A stretch of DNA of 64,000 nucleotides from positions 124,001-188,000 of the forward strand of contig NZ_RAPR01000002.1 of NCBI RefSeq assembly GCF_003610235.1, written 5' to 3'. Below the pieces are notes generated by a model, which saw nothing but the letters and a program-made list of their open reading frames with translations, had not been told where the DNA came from and made no database searches. Both the position numbers and the translations under genes were made by a program. Source of the DNA: Catellatospora citrea. GTDB taxonomy: Bacteria > Actinomycetota > Actinomycetes > Mycobacteriales > Micromonosporaceae. Shown here piece after piece: positions 57,595 through 64,000 of this stretch (positions within the stretch are counted from its first letter, which is position 1; each line of letters begins with the position of its first letter).

Positions 57595-57628
57595 AAGGCG
57601 CCCGCCCCGCAGTAGGGGTGGGCGCCTT
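57595..57628. terminator. Convergent terminator between fxsA and rbpA
   Basis: A 14-bp stem (57595-57608 with 57615-57628) with a 6-nt loop and one G-U pair. Confidence 0.75.
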
Positions 57629-57638
57629 TCGAGTGTGC

Positions 57639-57977
57639 TCAGCGGCCGCGTCTGGTCCGTACGTCGGCCAGGCGCTCGTTGAGGATGTCGTCGAGCTCGG
57701 TCATCGACCGGCGCTCCAGCAGCATGTCCCAGTGCGTACGCGGAGGCTTGACCTTCTTCTGCTCCGGCTCGGTGCCGTCGACCAGGCGTGCCACGCTCCC
57801 GTCGAACTTGCATTCCCAGGTCGCGGGCACTTCGGCCTCGACCGCGAACGGCACCTCGAAGCGGTGGCCCTGGGCGCACAGGAACTCGCGCATCTGACGC
57901 GGCGCGAGTTCGGTGTTGCGCTCGGACTCGTAGCTGACGGCCCCCAGGCGGCTTCCCCGCAACATCCGATCGCCCAT
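57639..57977 (-). CDS. rbpA: RNA polymerase-binding protein RbpA
   Basis: A 112-residue actinobacterial transcription activator that binds the principal sigma factor and stabilises open complexes. It starts GDRMLRGSRLGAVSYESERN (the N-terminal tail), has the core with a zinc-type CAQGH...WECK pair in the middle (C34 and C56), and the sigma-interaction domain RTHWDMLLERRSMTELDDILNERL at the end. The ATG at 57977 has an AGGAG site. It is transcribed alone. The protein is a strong marker for actinobacteria. Confidence 0.96.
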   Translation of the reverse strand: MGDRMLRGSRLGAVSYESERNTELAPRQMREFLCAQGHRFEVPFAVEAEVPATWECKFDGSVARLVDGTEPEQKKVKPPRTHWDMLLERRSMTELDDILNERLADVRTRRGR

Positions 57978-58161
57978 GTCAGCTCCTCACAGTCGTATTG
58001 CTTCCGGGTGATGCAACGACCTGAGAGCTCCGACGATTCCCCCGGGTGACCCACGCCGCCCGCGCCGCCGATTCCGGAGAGCGCCTCATGTGTGCCCTAG
58101 CGGCGCGATATCGTCCGATTGGACCAGTTTTGCGGGGTACATCACATCCGGGGGTAACGCG

Positions 58162-59652
58162 ATGGCCACCACGGCGGTGCCGGCGTCGGGCAAACCGGTC
58201 AAGACCTGGCTCGGCCACCCCGGCGGCCTGGTCGTGCTGTTCCTCACCGAGATGTGGGAGCGGTTCAGCTACTACGGCATGCGGGCCATCCTCACCCTGT
58301 TCCTGGCCGCGGAGCTGACCGACGGCGGCTTCGGCATGCAAGACGTCGCCGCCGCGTCGCTGTATTCCATCTACGTCTCGATGGTCTACTTCACCGCCCT
58401 GCCCGGCGGCTGGATCGCCGACCGGATCCTCGGCACCCGCCGCAGCGTGCTGTGGGGCGGCATCATCATCGCGCTGGGCCACTACTCCCTGGCCTTCTCC
58501 GCCAGGTCCATGTTCTACCTCGGCCTCGTGCTCATCGTGCTCGGCACCGGCCTGCTCAAACCCAACATCTCCGCCATGGTCGGCGAGCTCTACGACAAGC
58601 ACCCCGAGATGCACGAGTCCCGCCGCGACGCCGGGTTCACGCTGTTCTACCTGGGCATCAACCTGGGCGCGTTCTTCGCCCCGCTGCTGACCGGCATCTT
58701 CGCCGCCCGCAACGACTGGCACGTGGCGTTCGGCATCGCGGCCGTTGGCATGACCATCGCCGTGATCCAGTACCTGGTGGGCTACCGGCGGCTGGAGGGC
58801 GTCGGCCTCAAGGCGCACAAGCCGCTGCAGACCCACGAACGCAACAAGATCCTGAAGATCTCGGCGATCGTGGTGGCCGTCGTGGTGGTGCTGCTGGCGA
58901 TCGACGTCGCGGCGGGCACCTTCAACGCCGACCACGTCAAGAACGCGCTCACGATCCTGGCGCTGGTCGTGCCCGCCCTGTACTTCGTCATGATGTTCCG
59001 CGACCGGACCCTGACCCACCAGGAACGCTCCCGGGTCAGCGCCTATGTGTGGATCTTCATCGGGGCCGCGCTGTTCTGGATGATCTACGACCAGGCGGGC
59101 AGCCTGGTCAACCTGTTCACCGACGAGAAGGTCGACCGGCAGGTCGGCAGCTTCGAGATCCCGACGGCCTGGTTCCAGTCCGTCAACCCGGTGCTCATCC
59201 TGCTGCTCGCGCCCGTGTTCGCGTGGATGTGGACCAGACTGGACCGCCGGCAGCCCGGCACGCCGGTCAAGTTCTCCCTGGCTCTGCTCGGCATCGGCCT
59301 GTCGTTCCTGGTGATGGGCACCGCCGGGGCGATGGCCGCACGCGGGCTGATCTCGCCGTGGTGGATCGTGCTGGTGTATCTCATCCAGACCTGCGCCGAG
59401 CTGCTGCTGTCGCCGGTCGGCCTGTCCGTCACCACCAAACTCGCCCCGCTGCGCTACGCCAGCCAGGTGATGGGCCTGTGGTTCCTGGCCACCGCCGCCG
59501 GAAACGCGCTCAACACGTGGGTCACCCCACTGAACGCCAAACTGTCCGACGCCGCGTACTACGGCCTGCTGGGCGCGCTGGCGGTCATCGTCGGCGTCTG
59601 CTTCTGGTTCGGCGCCCGCCGGATCGGCGAACTGATGTCCGGCGTGCACTGA
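58162..59652 (+). CDS. POT-family proton-dependent oligopeptide transporter
   Basis: A 496-residue transporter with about fourteen helices. POT signatures are the N-terminal EMWERFSYYGMRAILTLFL (the ExxER-type coupling motif as EMWERFSYYG), GGWIADRILGTRRSVLWGG, and FTLFYLGINLGAFFAPLLTG (the FYxxINxG motif). It should import di- and tripeptides with protons, as DtpT does. I choose the ATG at 58162 (MATTAVPASG); the frame is open further upstream but without similarity. It is followed 12 nt later by a helical protein, so the two are probably co-transcribed. Confidence 0.92.
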   Translation: MATTAVPASGKPVKTWLGHPGGLVVLFLTEMWERFSYYGMRAILTLFLAAELTDGGFGMQDVAAASLYSIYVSMVYFTALPGGWIADRILGTRRSVLWGGIIIALGHYSLAFSARSMFYLGLVLIVLGTGLLKPNISAMVGELYDKHPEMHESRRDAGFTLFYLGINLGAFFAPLLTGIFAARNDWHVAFGIAAVGMTIAVIQYLVGYRRLEGVGLKAHKPLQTHERNKILKISAIVVAVVVVLLAIDVAAGTFNADHVKNALTILALVVPALYFVMMFRDRTLTHQERSRVSAYVWIFIGAALFWMIYDQAGSLVNLFTDEKVDRQVGSFEIPTAWFQSVNPVLILLLAPVFAWMWTRLDRRQPGTPVKFSLALLGIGLSFLVMGTAGAMAARGLISPWWIVLVYLIQTCAELLLSPVGLSVTTKLAPLRYASQVMGLWFLATAAGNALNTWVTPLNAKLSDAAYYGLLGALAVIVGVCFWFGARRIGELMSGVH

Positions 59653-59664
59653 GAGGCGACACCG

Positions 59665-60624
59665 ATGACCACCACCACTGCCGCGACGATCACCGTCGAA
59701 CAGCTGCGCGACGAGGTGACGGCGCTGGCCCGGCGCTGCCTGTGCGACCCGGTGACCGAGCTGTTCGGGCCGCTGCTGGAGACCCAGGAACGCGTCTTCA
59801 GCCGGCTGGAGAACGACCCGGTCCCCGAGCACCTGCACGAGCTGTACCTGCTGGCCGGGTTCGTGTCCGGGATGCTGGCCAAGGCCCACCACGACCTCGA
59901 CCGCGAGCACCAGGCGATGTCGCTGGCCCGGATGGCGTACGTGTGCGCCGACAACGCCGGCCACGCCGGGCTGCGGGCGTGGAGCCGCGGCCTGCAGAGC
60001 CTGCTGGCGTACTCCGGGGGACGGCCTCAGGAGGCGGCCGCGTTCGCCGACTGCGGCGCGCGCATCGCCGTCGAGCAGACCGGGTCGGTGGCCTCGTGGC
60101 TGGCTTGTGGCCTGGCTCGCGCGCTGGCCCGGCTCGGCGCGGCCGAACCCGCCCGGCTCGCCCTGGCCCGCGCGGAGGACCTGCGCGAGCACCACGTCCA
60201 CGACGACCTCGACGCGCTCGGCGGGATCTTCCTGTTCACCCCGGCCCGCCAGCACCACTACGCCGCCGACACGTACGCCTGCCTGCCCGAGCAGGCCGAC
60301 CGGGCGGTCCACGAGGCCACCCGGTCCATCGCCCTGTACGCCGCCGCACCGCCCGAGCAGCGCTCCTTCGGCGACGAGGCGGGCGCCCGCTGCGTGCTGG
60401 CGCTGATCCGGGTGCGCGCCGGGGACGCCGCCGCGGCCCGCGACGCGCTCGGCCCGGTGCTGAGCCTGGACCTGCCCCGGCGCACCGCCGAGGTGATGGC
60501 CGGGATGGCCCGGGTCGGCGACGCGCTGCGCCACCCTCGCTTCGTCGACGTGCCCGAAGCCCGCGACCTGCGGGAGCAGATCGAATGGTTCGCCCAGCGC
60601 CCCGCCTCCGCACTGTCCAGCTGA
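59665..60624 (+). CDS. TPR-like helical protein of unknown function
   Basis: A 319-residue protein made almost wholly of helices. Its pattern (LLAGFVSGMLAKAHHDL, AMSLARMAYVCADNAGHAGLRAWSRGLQSLLAYSGG, ASWLACGLARALARLGAAEPARLALARAEDLRE) closely resembles the C-terminal TPR-type domain of streptomycete XRE regulators, but the helix-turn-helix part is absent. In that setting it may be a signalling or binding partner; its function is unknown. The gene is 12 nt downstream of the POT transporter. It meets the opposing HTH gene tail to tail with 7 nt between the stops. Confidence 0.6.
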   Translation: MTTTTAATITVEQLRDEVTALARRCLCDPVTELFGPLLETQERVFSRLENDPVPEHLHELYLLAGFVSGMLAKAHHDLDREHQAMSLARMAYVCADNAGHAGLRAWSRGLQSLLAYSGGRPQEAAAFADCGARIAVEQTGSVASWLACGLARALARLGAAEPARLALARAEDLREHHVHDDLDALGGIFLFTPARQHHYAADTYACLPEQADRAVHEATRSIALYAAAPPEQRSFGDEAGARCVLALIRVRAGDAAAARDALGPVLSLDLPRRTAEVMAGMARVGDALRHPRFVDVPEARDLREQIEWFAQRPASALSS

Positions 60625-60631
60625 CCTCGGG

Positions 60632-61060
60632 TCAGGACTCCAGCATCGCGTCGGCCAGGCGCAGCAGCTCGGCGGTGGAGGCGGCCCCGCCGAGCAGCAT
60701 GAGGCGCAGCCGGGCCCGCTGCTCGTCGTAGACGCTCTGCACGCGCAACGGGCCGTCGTCGTCACGGTGCCCGCCGGCCGCGGCGGTGAGCAGGGTCGCC
60801 AGCCGGTCGGCGTCCGCACGGGAGATCGCGTCGACGGACACCACCGCGGACACCTCGACGTGGCGGCTGCGGCGTGCCTGCTCGCGCGGGGGCGCGGGCA
60901 CCGCGCCGCCGGTCAGTGCGGCCAGGTCGTCGGCGCTGATCCGGTACTGCTTGCCGATCCGCACCGCCTTGAGCCGGCCCTCGCGCACGTAGTTGCGCAC
61001 CGTCTTGACGTGCAGGCCGAGACGTTCGGCGACCTGCTCGACCGAGTACAGCTCCGACAT
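60632..61060 (-). CDS. Small HTH (excisionase/MerR-like) DNA-binding protein
   Basis: A 142-residue protein with an N-terminal helix-turn-helix of the excisionase/HTH_17 type (LYSVEQVAERLGLHVKTVRNYVREGRLKAVRIGKQYRISADDLAAL, in parts). The C-terminal half (about 60-142) is a separate domain with VEVSAVVSVDAISRADADRLATLL, unlike phage excisionases. I do not recognise that domain; a sensor role is possible. It is not beside an integrase, so a host regulator is more likely. The ATG at 61060 has a GGAGA site. The neighbouring SUMF1-like gene is upstream on the same strand, 62 nt away. Confidence 0.75.
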   Translation of the reverse strand: MSELYSVEQVAERLGLHVKTVRNYVREGRLKAVRIGKQYRISADDLAALTGGAVPAPPREQARRSRHVEVSAVVSVDAISRADADRLATLLTAAAGGHRDDDGPLRVQSVYDEQRARLRLMLLGGAASTAELLRLADAMLES

Positions 61061-61122
61061 CGGCTCTCCATGGTGGGTGTGGGCCCGCCCGGCGACGGGC
61101 AGGCTACGGCGGGGTCGAACGC

Positions 61123-61806
61123 TCAAACCGAGCGGGCGAGGCGCAAGCCGAGGTCGTCGATGTGGAACGCAGGATGGCTGCGCCGGCGGCACGACGCCCG
61201 CAGCGCGCGCGGCAGGTCCTGCCAGCCGCCGCCGCGGAAGACGCGGTACGGGCCGTAGACGCGCGGGTCGTAGACGTCCCAGCACCACTCCCACACGTTG
61301 CCGATCATGTCGTGCAGGCCCCACGCGTTCGAGGCCCTGGTCGCGACGTCACGGGCCGCGCCGCCGGAGTTGGCCCGGTGCCAGGCGGTCGCGTCGAGGT
61401 CGCCGTACCGTTCGCCGGTCGTCCCGGCGCGGCAGGCGTACTCCCACTCGGCCTCGGTCGGCAGCCGGTAGCCGCCGGCGCTCGGGTCGCAGGTCACGTC
61501 GTGGCCGTCGGGGTCGTCGCCGAGGGTGTAGCACGGCGCGCGGCCGGTCGCCGCCGACAGCTCGTTGCAGAACCGGACCGCGTCCAGCCACGACACGTCG
61601 GTCACCGGCACCCGCGGCGACGCGGCGGCCCGGCCGCGCGGCGCCTCGTGCAGCTCGCGTGTCACCGGATGCGCCGCCAGCAGGAACGGCTCGACGTCGA
61701 CGCGCCAGGTCCGTCCGGTGCCCTCGTCGCGCAGGTCGATGTGCCCGGCCGGGATTTCGATCATGTCGCCGACAAGGGTCGACAGCGACGTTGTTTCCCG
61801 TAACAT
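61123..61806 (-). CDS. SUMF1/FGE-fold protein without the formylglycine cysteines
   Basis: A 227-residue protein with the formylglycine-generating-enzyme fold (SUMF1/EgtB/PvdO): YRLPTEAEWEYACRAGT (113-129), GNVWEWCWD (169-177) and FRGGGW (190-195) are hallmarks. Genuine FGE enzymes have two catalytic cysteines just after the RGGS(W/Y) motif; here that stretch is WQDLPRALRASC, with neither cysteine in place. It is therefore probably not an FGE and may be a binding or non-heme-iron type member. GGAAGG precedes the ATG at 61806. No sulfatase gene is in the window. Confidence 0.8.
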   Translation of the reverse strand: MLRETTSLSTLVGDMIEIPAGHIDLRDEGTGRTWRVDVEPFLLAAHPVTRELHEAPRGRAAASPRVPVTDVSWLDAVRFCNELSAATGRAPCYTLGDDPDGHDVTCDPSAGGYRLPTEAEWEYACRAGTTGERYGDLDATAWHRANSGGAARDVATRASNAWGLHDMIGNVWEWCWDVYDPRVYGPYRVFRGGGWQDLPRALRASCRRRSHPAFHIDDLGLRLARSV

Positions 61807-61876
61807 TCCGCTTCCTTCCCTGATCGGCGGTCGAGTTGCAGGTTAGCACTCCCTATCACGGTGCACCAAGGCGGTT

Positions 61877-63139
61877 TTAGGGAAGCTTGGGGAACCTTGT
61901 CGCCATCCGGATGACCGTGGCGTGTGCCCTGGCCGCGATCTCGGCGTCCGTGCGGGCGGGGGAGTGCAGCGAGGTCGCGGCGTCGCCGGCGGCCAGCAGC
62001 GCGAGCACCGGCTGCCCGAGGCCGTTGGTCAGGTCCGCCCACTCGCACCAGGTGTCGGCGCCCTCGCCCCACCACAGGCAGCCGCCGGGGGAGACCGGCC
62101 AGAACCGCTCCGGATAGCGCAGCAGCACCTTCTCCGCCCGGCCGGTGCCGATCCGGGCCAGCGCCGCCCGGTGCCCGTCCGGCAGGTCCACGGCCAGCTC
62201 CGGCAGCACGGCCAGGGGCACCGCGAGCACCACCCGGTCGGCGCGCAGCGTCCCCCAGGAACCGGTCAGGCTCACGCCGTCCAGGCCGGGCCGGACCTGC
62301 GCCACCGGCCGGTCGAGGGCGACCTGCAGCCCGTCCGCCAGGCACGCGACGACCGTGCCGAGGCCGCCCGGCAGCCAGCGGTCGCCCTCGCCGATGCCGG
62401 GCTCGCCGAACGCGCCCCGGGCCGAGGCCAGCCCGAAGTCCAGCCCGGACTCCGGGGTCACCCCGGCCGCGACGGCGTACGCCAGGATGGGCCGGGACGG
62501 GGCGTCCCGCCCGGCGGCGTGGGCGGCGATCACCTCGGCGACGGGCCGGTCGGCCGCGGCGGTCAGCTCGTGCGCGGTACGGGCCAGCGCGTCGAGCGCC
62601 GCCCGCACACCCTGCACCCGGCCGTCGGCCGACAGCGTCAGCGGGTCCGTGAAGTCGGTCGGGACGGCGGGCAGCCCGCACGCGCGGGCCAGCGCGGCGA
62701 GGCTGTTGTCCGGATACTGCTGCAGCCAGGCCGCGCCCAGGTCGGCGGTGACGCCGCCCAGGTCGACCGAGTGCACCCGCCCGCCGAGGCGGCCCCGCGC
62801 CTCGAGGACCCGCACCCGGCGGCCGTGGCGGTGCAGCTCCCGAGCGGCGGCCAAGCCGGCCACGCCCGCGCCGACGACCGCGATCCGCTCGCCGGGCCGG
62901 CCCGCGGCCAGCAGGTGCCCGGCCGCGGTCAGGCCGGACTCGTACGCGCCGTGCACCATCGCCGGGCGGGTCGGGTGCACGCCCTCGCCGGCCAGCACCA
63001 GGCGGTCCGACACCGGCTCGGCCAGCCGGGCCCGGTCGGCGCCCGTGCCGCCGACGAGCAGGCCCGTCCACGCGCCACGCGACCAGGGGTCGGCGCACCA
63101 CCGCGACACCGCCCACGCGACCGGCTGCGGATGGCCCAT
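61877..63139 (-). CDS. Flavin amine oxidase with circularly permuted domain order
   Basis: A 420-residue flavin monoamine oxidase-like protein in an unusual order. Residues 1-78 look like the C-terminal end of the family (SRWCADPWSRGAW, then DRLVLAGEGVHPTRPAMVHGAYESG), which normally closes the protein. Only then comes the FAD-binding N-terminal motif VVGAGVAGLAAAREL (88-102), E113 and LGGRV. The final residues (ARAHATVIRMATRFP) correspond to the helix that normally precedes the SRW..DP segment. No motif seems lost, so the enzyme may be active. The ATG at 63139 follows the stop of the upstream gene by one base, so the unusual N-terminus is well defined. Confidence 0.85.
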   Translation of the reverse strand: MGHPQPVAWAVSRWCADPWSRGAWTGLLVGGTGADRARLAEPVSDRLVLAGEGVHPTRPAMVHGAYESGLTAAGHLLAAGRPGERIAVVGAGVAGLAAARELHRHGRRVRVLEARGRLGGRVHSVDLGGVTADLGAAWLQQYPDNSLAALARACGLPAVPTDFTDPLTLSADGRVQGVRAALDALARTAHELTAAADRPVAEVIAAHAAGRDAPSRPILAYAVAAGVTPESGLDFGLASARGAFGEPGIGEGDRWLPGGLGTVVACLADGLQVALDRPVAQVRPGLDGVSLTGSWGTLRADRVVLAVPLAVLPELAVDLPDGHRAALARIGTGRAEKVLLRYPERFWPVSPGGCLWWGEGADTWCEWADLTNGLGQPVLALLAAGDAATSLHSPARTDAEIAARAHATVIRMATRFPKLP

Positions 63140-63140
63140 C

Positions 63141-64000
63141 TCAGCCCAGCGTCAGCCAGGTGATGCCCAGTTCTCGCAACCGGGCGTGCTCGGCGTCGGA
63201 CAGGACCACCCGGCCGGTGGCGCGGCGCAGCAGCCCGGCCCGGTCCACGTCGAGCTCCCGGGCCGCGCGGGGCGCGGACAGCCCGAACAGCAGGCCCTCG
63301 ACGACCCCGGCGGCCTGCGGGGTGAGCCACGGCGCGACGCCGAGGGCGTCGGCCAGGTCCAGGCCGTGCACGGCCAGCTCGACGACCCGGGTGACCTGGA
63401 AGTCGGTGAGCCGCATCGGGTCGCCGTGGCGGGTGGTGACCAGCCGCGACCCCGGCGTGCCGGCGGTCCGTGCCACCACCTGCGCGGCCTGCTCCTCGAA
63501 CCAGTCGATCAGCTCCGCCGGAGTGCGCCGCTCGGCGAAGTCCTGCGCGGAGTCGACCCGTTCGCGGTCGGCCGGCGGGCTGAAACGCTCGTCGGGGGAG
63601 TAGTAGCGCGCCGTGTCGACCGGCGGGCCCGGCGGCCGCGGCGCGTCGAGCATGGCCAGGGTGCGCGACAGCGCGATCGCGGCATGGGCGAACTCGCCGC
63701 GCACCGTCCACGGCGGGCAGCAGGTGGGCCGGTCCAGGTCCGCGGGCGGGGCGGCGCGCAGCGCCGCGATCAGTGCCGCCGACTCCGCGGCGGCCGCGGC
63801 CTCGACGGTGGTCGCGTCCGGGATCAGCGACGCCACCCGGAACCGCTCGGCGACCGCGACCGTGTCGTCGTCCACGGTGAAGTCCGGCCGGCCCAGGTAG
63901 CCGCGCATCTCGTCGGAGTGCCAGAAGCTCTCGTGCCCGGCCCGCCAGTCGGCGACCGAGGCGTAGCCCTCGCCTTCGTCGATCGCGTGCGCGAGGTCGA
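63141..64000 (-). CDS. ASCH-MDMPI fusion protein (partial, 5' end beyond the window)
   Basis: The minus-strand frame is open from the right edge of the window to the TGA at 63141. The first part (ASVADWRAGHESFWHSDE, then PDFTVDDDTVAVAERFRV) reads as the C-terminus of an ASCH-domain protein, a putative RNA-binding fold. It runs without a stop into a mycothiol-dependent maleylpyruvate isomerase-like domain (MDMPI/DinB fold) with LDRPTCCPPWTVRGEFAHAAIALSRTLAML, VVELAVHGLDLADALG. A separate MDMPI protein would have to start internally (ATG 63908 or a later GTG), with no stop for the ASCH gene, so a fusion is more likely. The amine oxidase gene follows one base after its stop. Confidence 0.7.
   Translation of the reverse strand, partial: DLAHAIDEGEGYASVADWRAGHESFWHSDEMRGYLGRPDFTVDDDTVAVAERFRVASLIPDATTVEAAAAAESAALIAALRAAPPADLDRPTCCPPWTVRGEFAHAAIALSRTLAMLDAPRPPGPPVDTARYYSPDERFSPPADRERVDSAQDFAERRTPAELIDWFEEQAAQVVARTAGTPGSRLVTTRHGDPMRLTDFQVTRVVELAVHGLDLADALGVAPWLTPQAAGVVEGLLFGLSAPRAARELDVDRAGLLRRATGRVVLSDAEHARLRELGITWLTLG

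Noticed and set aside
57979..60819. A 946-codon open frame on the minus strand
   Set aside because: It is antisense to the clear POT transporter and TPR-like genes, has low-complexity Arg/Gly/Gln-rich sequence and no motif. Such long shadows are normal in DNA with high third-position G+C.
60632..61060. Phage or integrative-element excisionase
   Set aside because: The HTH resembles excisionases, but there is no integrase, tRNA, attachment repeat or phage gene nearby, and the protein has an extra C-terminal domain.
61123..61806. Formylglycine-generating enzyme or EgtB
   Set aside because: It lacks both catalytic FGE cysteines, and no DinB domain or ergothioneine gene (egtA, egtD) is attached or adjacent.
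1..64000. Biosynthetic gene cluster or mobile island
   Set aside because: Methyltransferases, MFS pumps and SDRs are scattered in separate short units. There is no polyketide, peptide or terpene core enzyme, and no transposase, integrase or marked change in base composition apart from short promoter gaps.

Overview
The window is a high-GC chromosomal segment from an actinobacterium, most likely a member of Micromonosporaceae (a Catellatospora-like genus is a guess). The pointers are: very high G+C with many GTG starts; an RbpA RNA polymerase-binding protein; an Lnt/Ppm1 pair for lipoprotein acylation and polyprenol-phosphate-mannose synthesis; a mycothiol-dependent-type enzyme; sugar ABC genes without their own ATPase; and many genes with a TANNNT -10 box 6-8 nt before the start codon, the hallmark of leaderless mRNAs. 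I see no rRNA, tRNA, CRISPR array, transposase or phage gene. The window looks like ordinary chromosome with short transcription units, and it cuts a gene at each end.

Layout. 1-1.7 kb: end of an ArsR regulator, a DUF2182 membrane protein and a DUF899 protein. 1.7-12.8 kb: single housekeeping or unknown genes (acetyltransferase, S4 RNA-binding protein, SDR, M20 peptidase, MOSC, AlkZ-like HTH_42 protein, Ca2+/H+ antiporter, aminotransferase, two lipoproteins, galU). 12.8-15.4 kb: a secreted thermolysin-family protease with two tandem P-domains. 15.7-17.6 kb: an ArsR-MFS operon with an operator over a leaderless promoter. 17.5-21 kb: GNAT, DoxX, methyltransferase, MFS. 21.2-23.6 kb: divergent xylA and ROK repressor sharing one palindromic operator. 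24.6-27.7 kb: a glucose/mannose-type ABC importer (binding protein and two permeases). 28.3-36.3 kb: aminopeptidase P, R2K ATP-grasp, LacI regulator between two operator-like palindromes, VOC, two dehydrogenases, Lrp and unknowns. 36.4-38.9 kb: an extracytoplasmic flavin electron-transfer operon (ferric-reductase-like, FMN-binding, ApbE). 39-43.3 kb: SDR/tautomerase with divergent TetR, CMD protein, XRE regulator with divergent SDR. 45-54.1 kb: a CPBP protease and the lysine-degradation (kam) locus. 54.6-58 kb: lnt-ppm1-fxsA and rbpA. 58-64 kb: POT peptide transporter, a TPR-like protein, a small HTH protein, a SUMF1-like protein, a circularly permuted amine oxidase and an ASCH-MDMPI fusion running off the right edge.

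How the parts work together. The kam locus encodes the lysine fermentation-type route: KamA makes beta-lysine, KamD/KamE move the second amino group with B12 and PLP, Kdd deaminates oxidatively, and Kal removes ammonia from 3-aminobutyryl-CoA. A MutL-family protein probably reactivates the B12 mutase. The cleavage enzyme Kce is not in the window, and an unassigned YtcJ-like amidohydrolase sits inside the operon. The xylA/ROK and ABC importer genes form a neighbourhood for sugar uptake and use.

Most notable: the circularly permuted flavin amine oxidase (61877-63139), its ASCH-MDMPI fusion neighbour, the kam locus without kce, an SDR lacking the catalytic tyrosine, the SUMF1-like protein lacking the formylglycine cysteines, the set of leaderless promoters, and a structured gene-free stretch after the kam operon.
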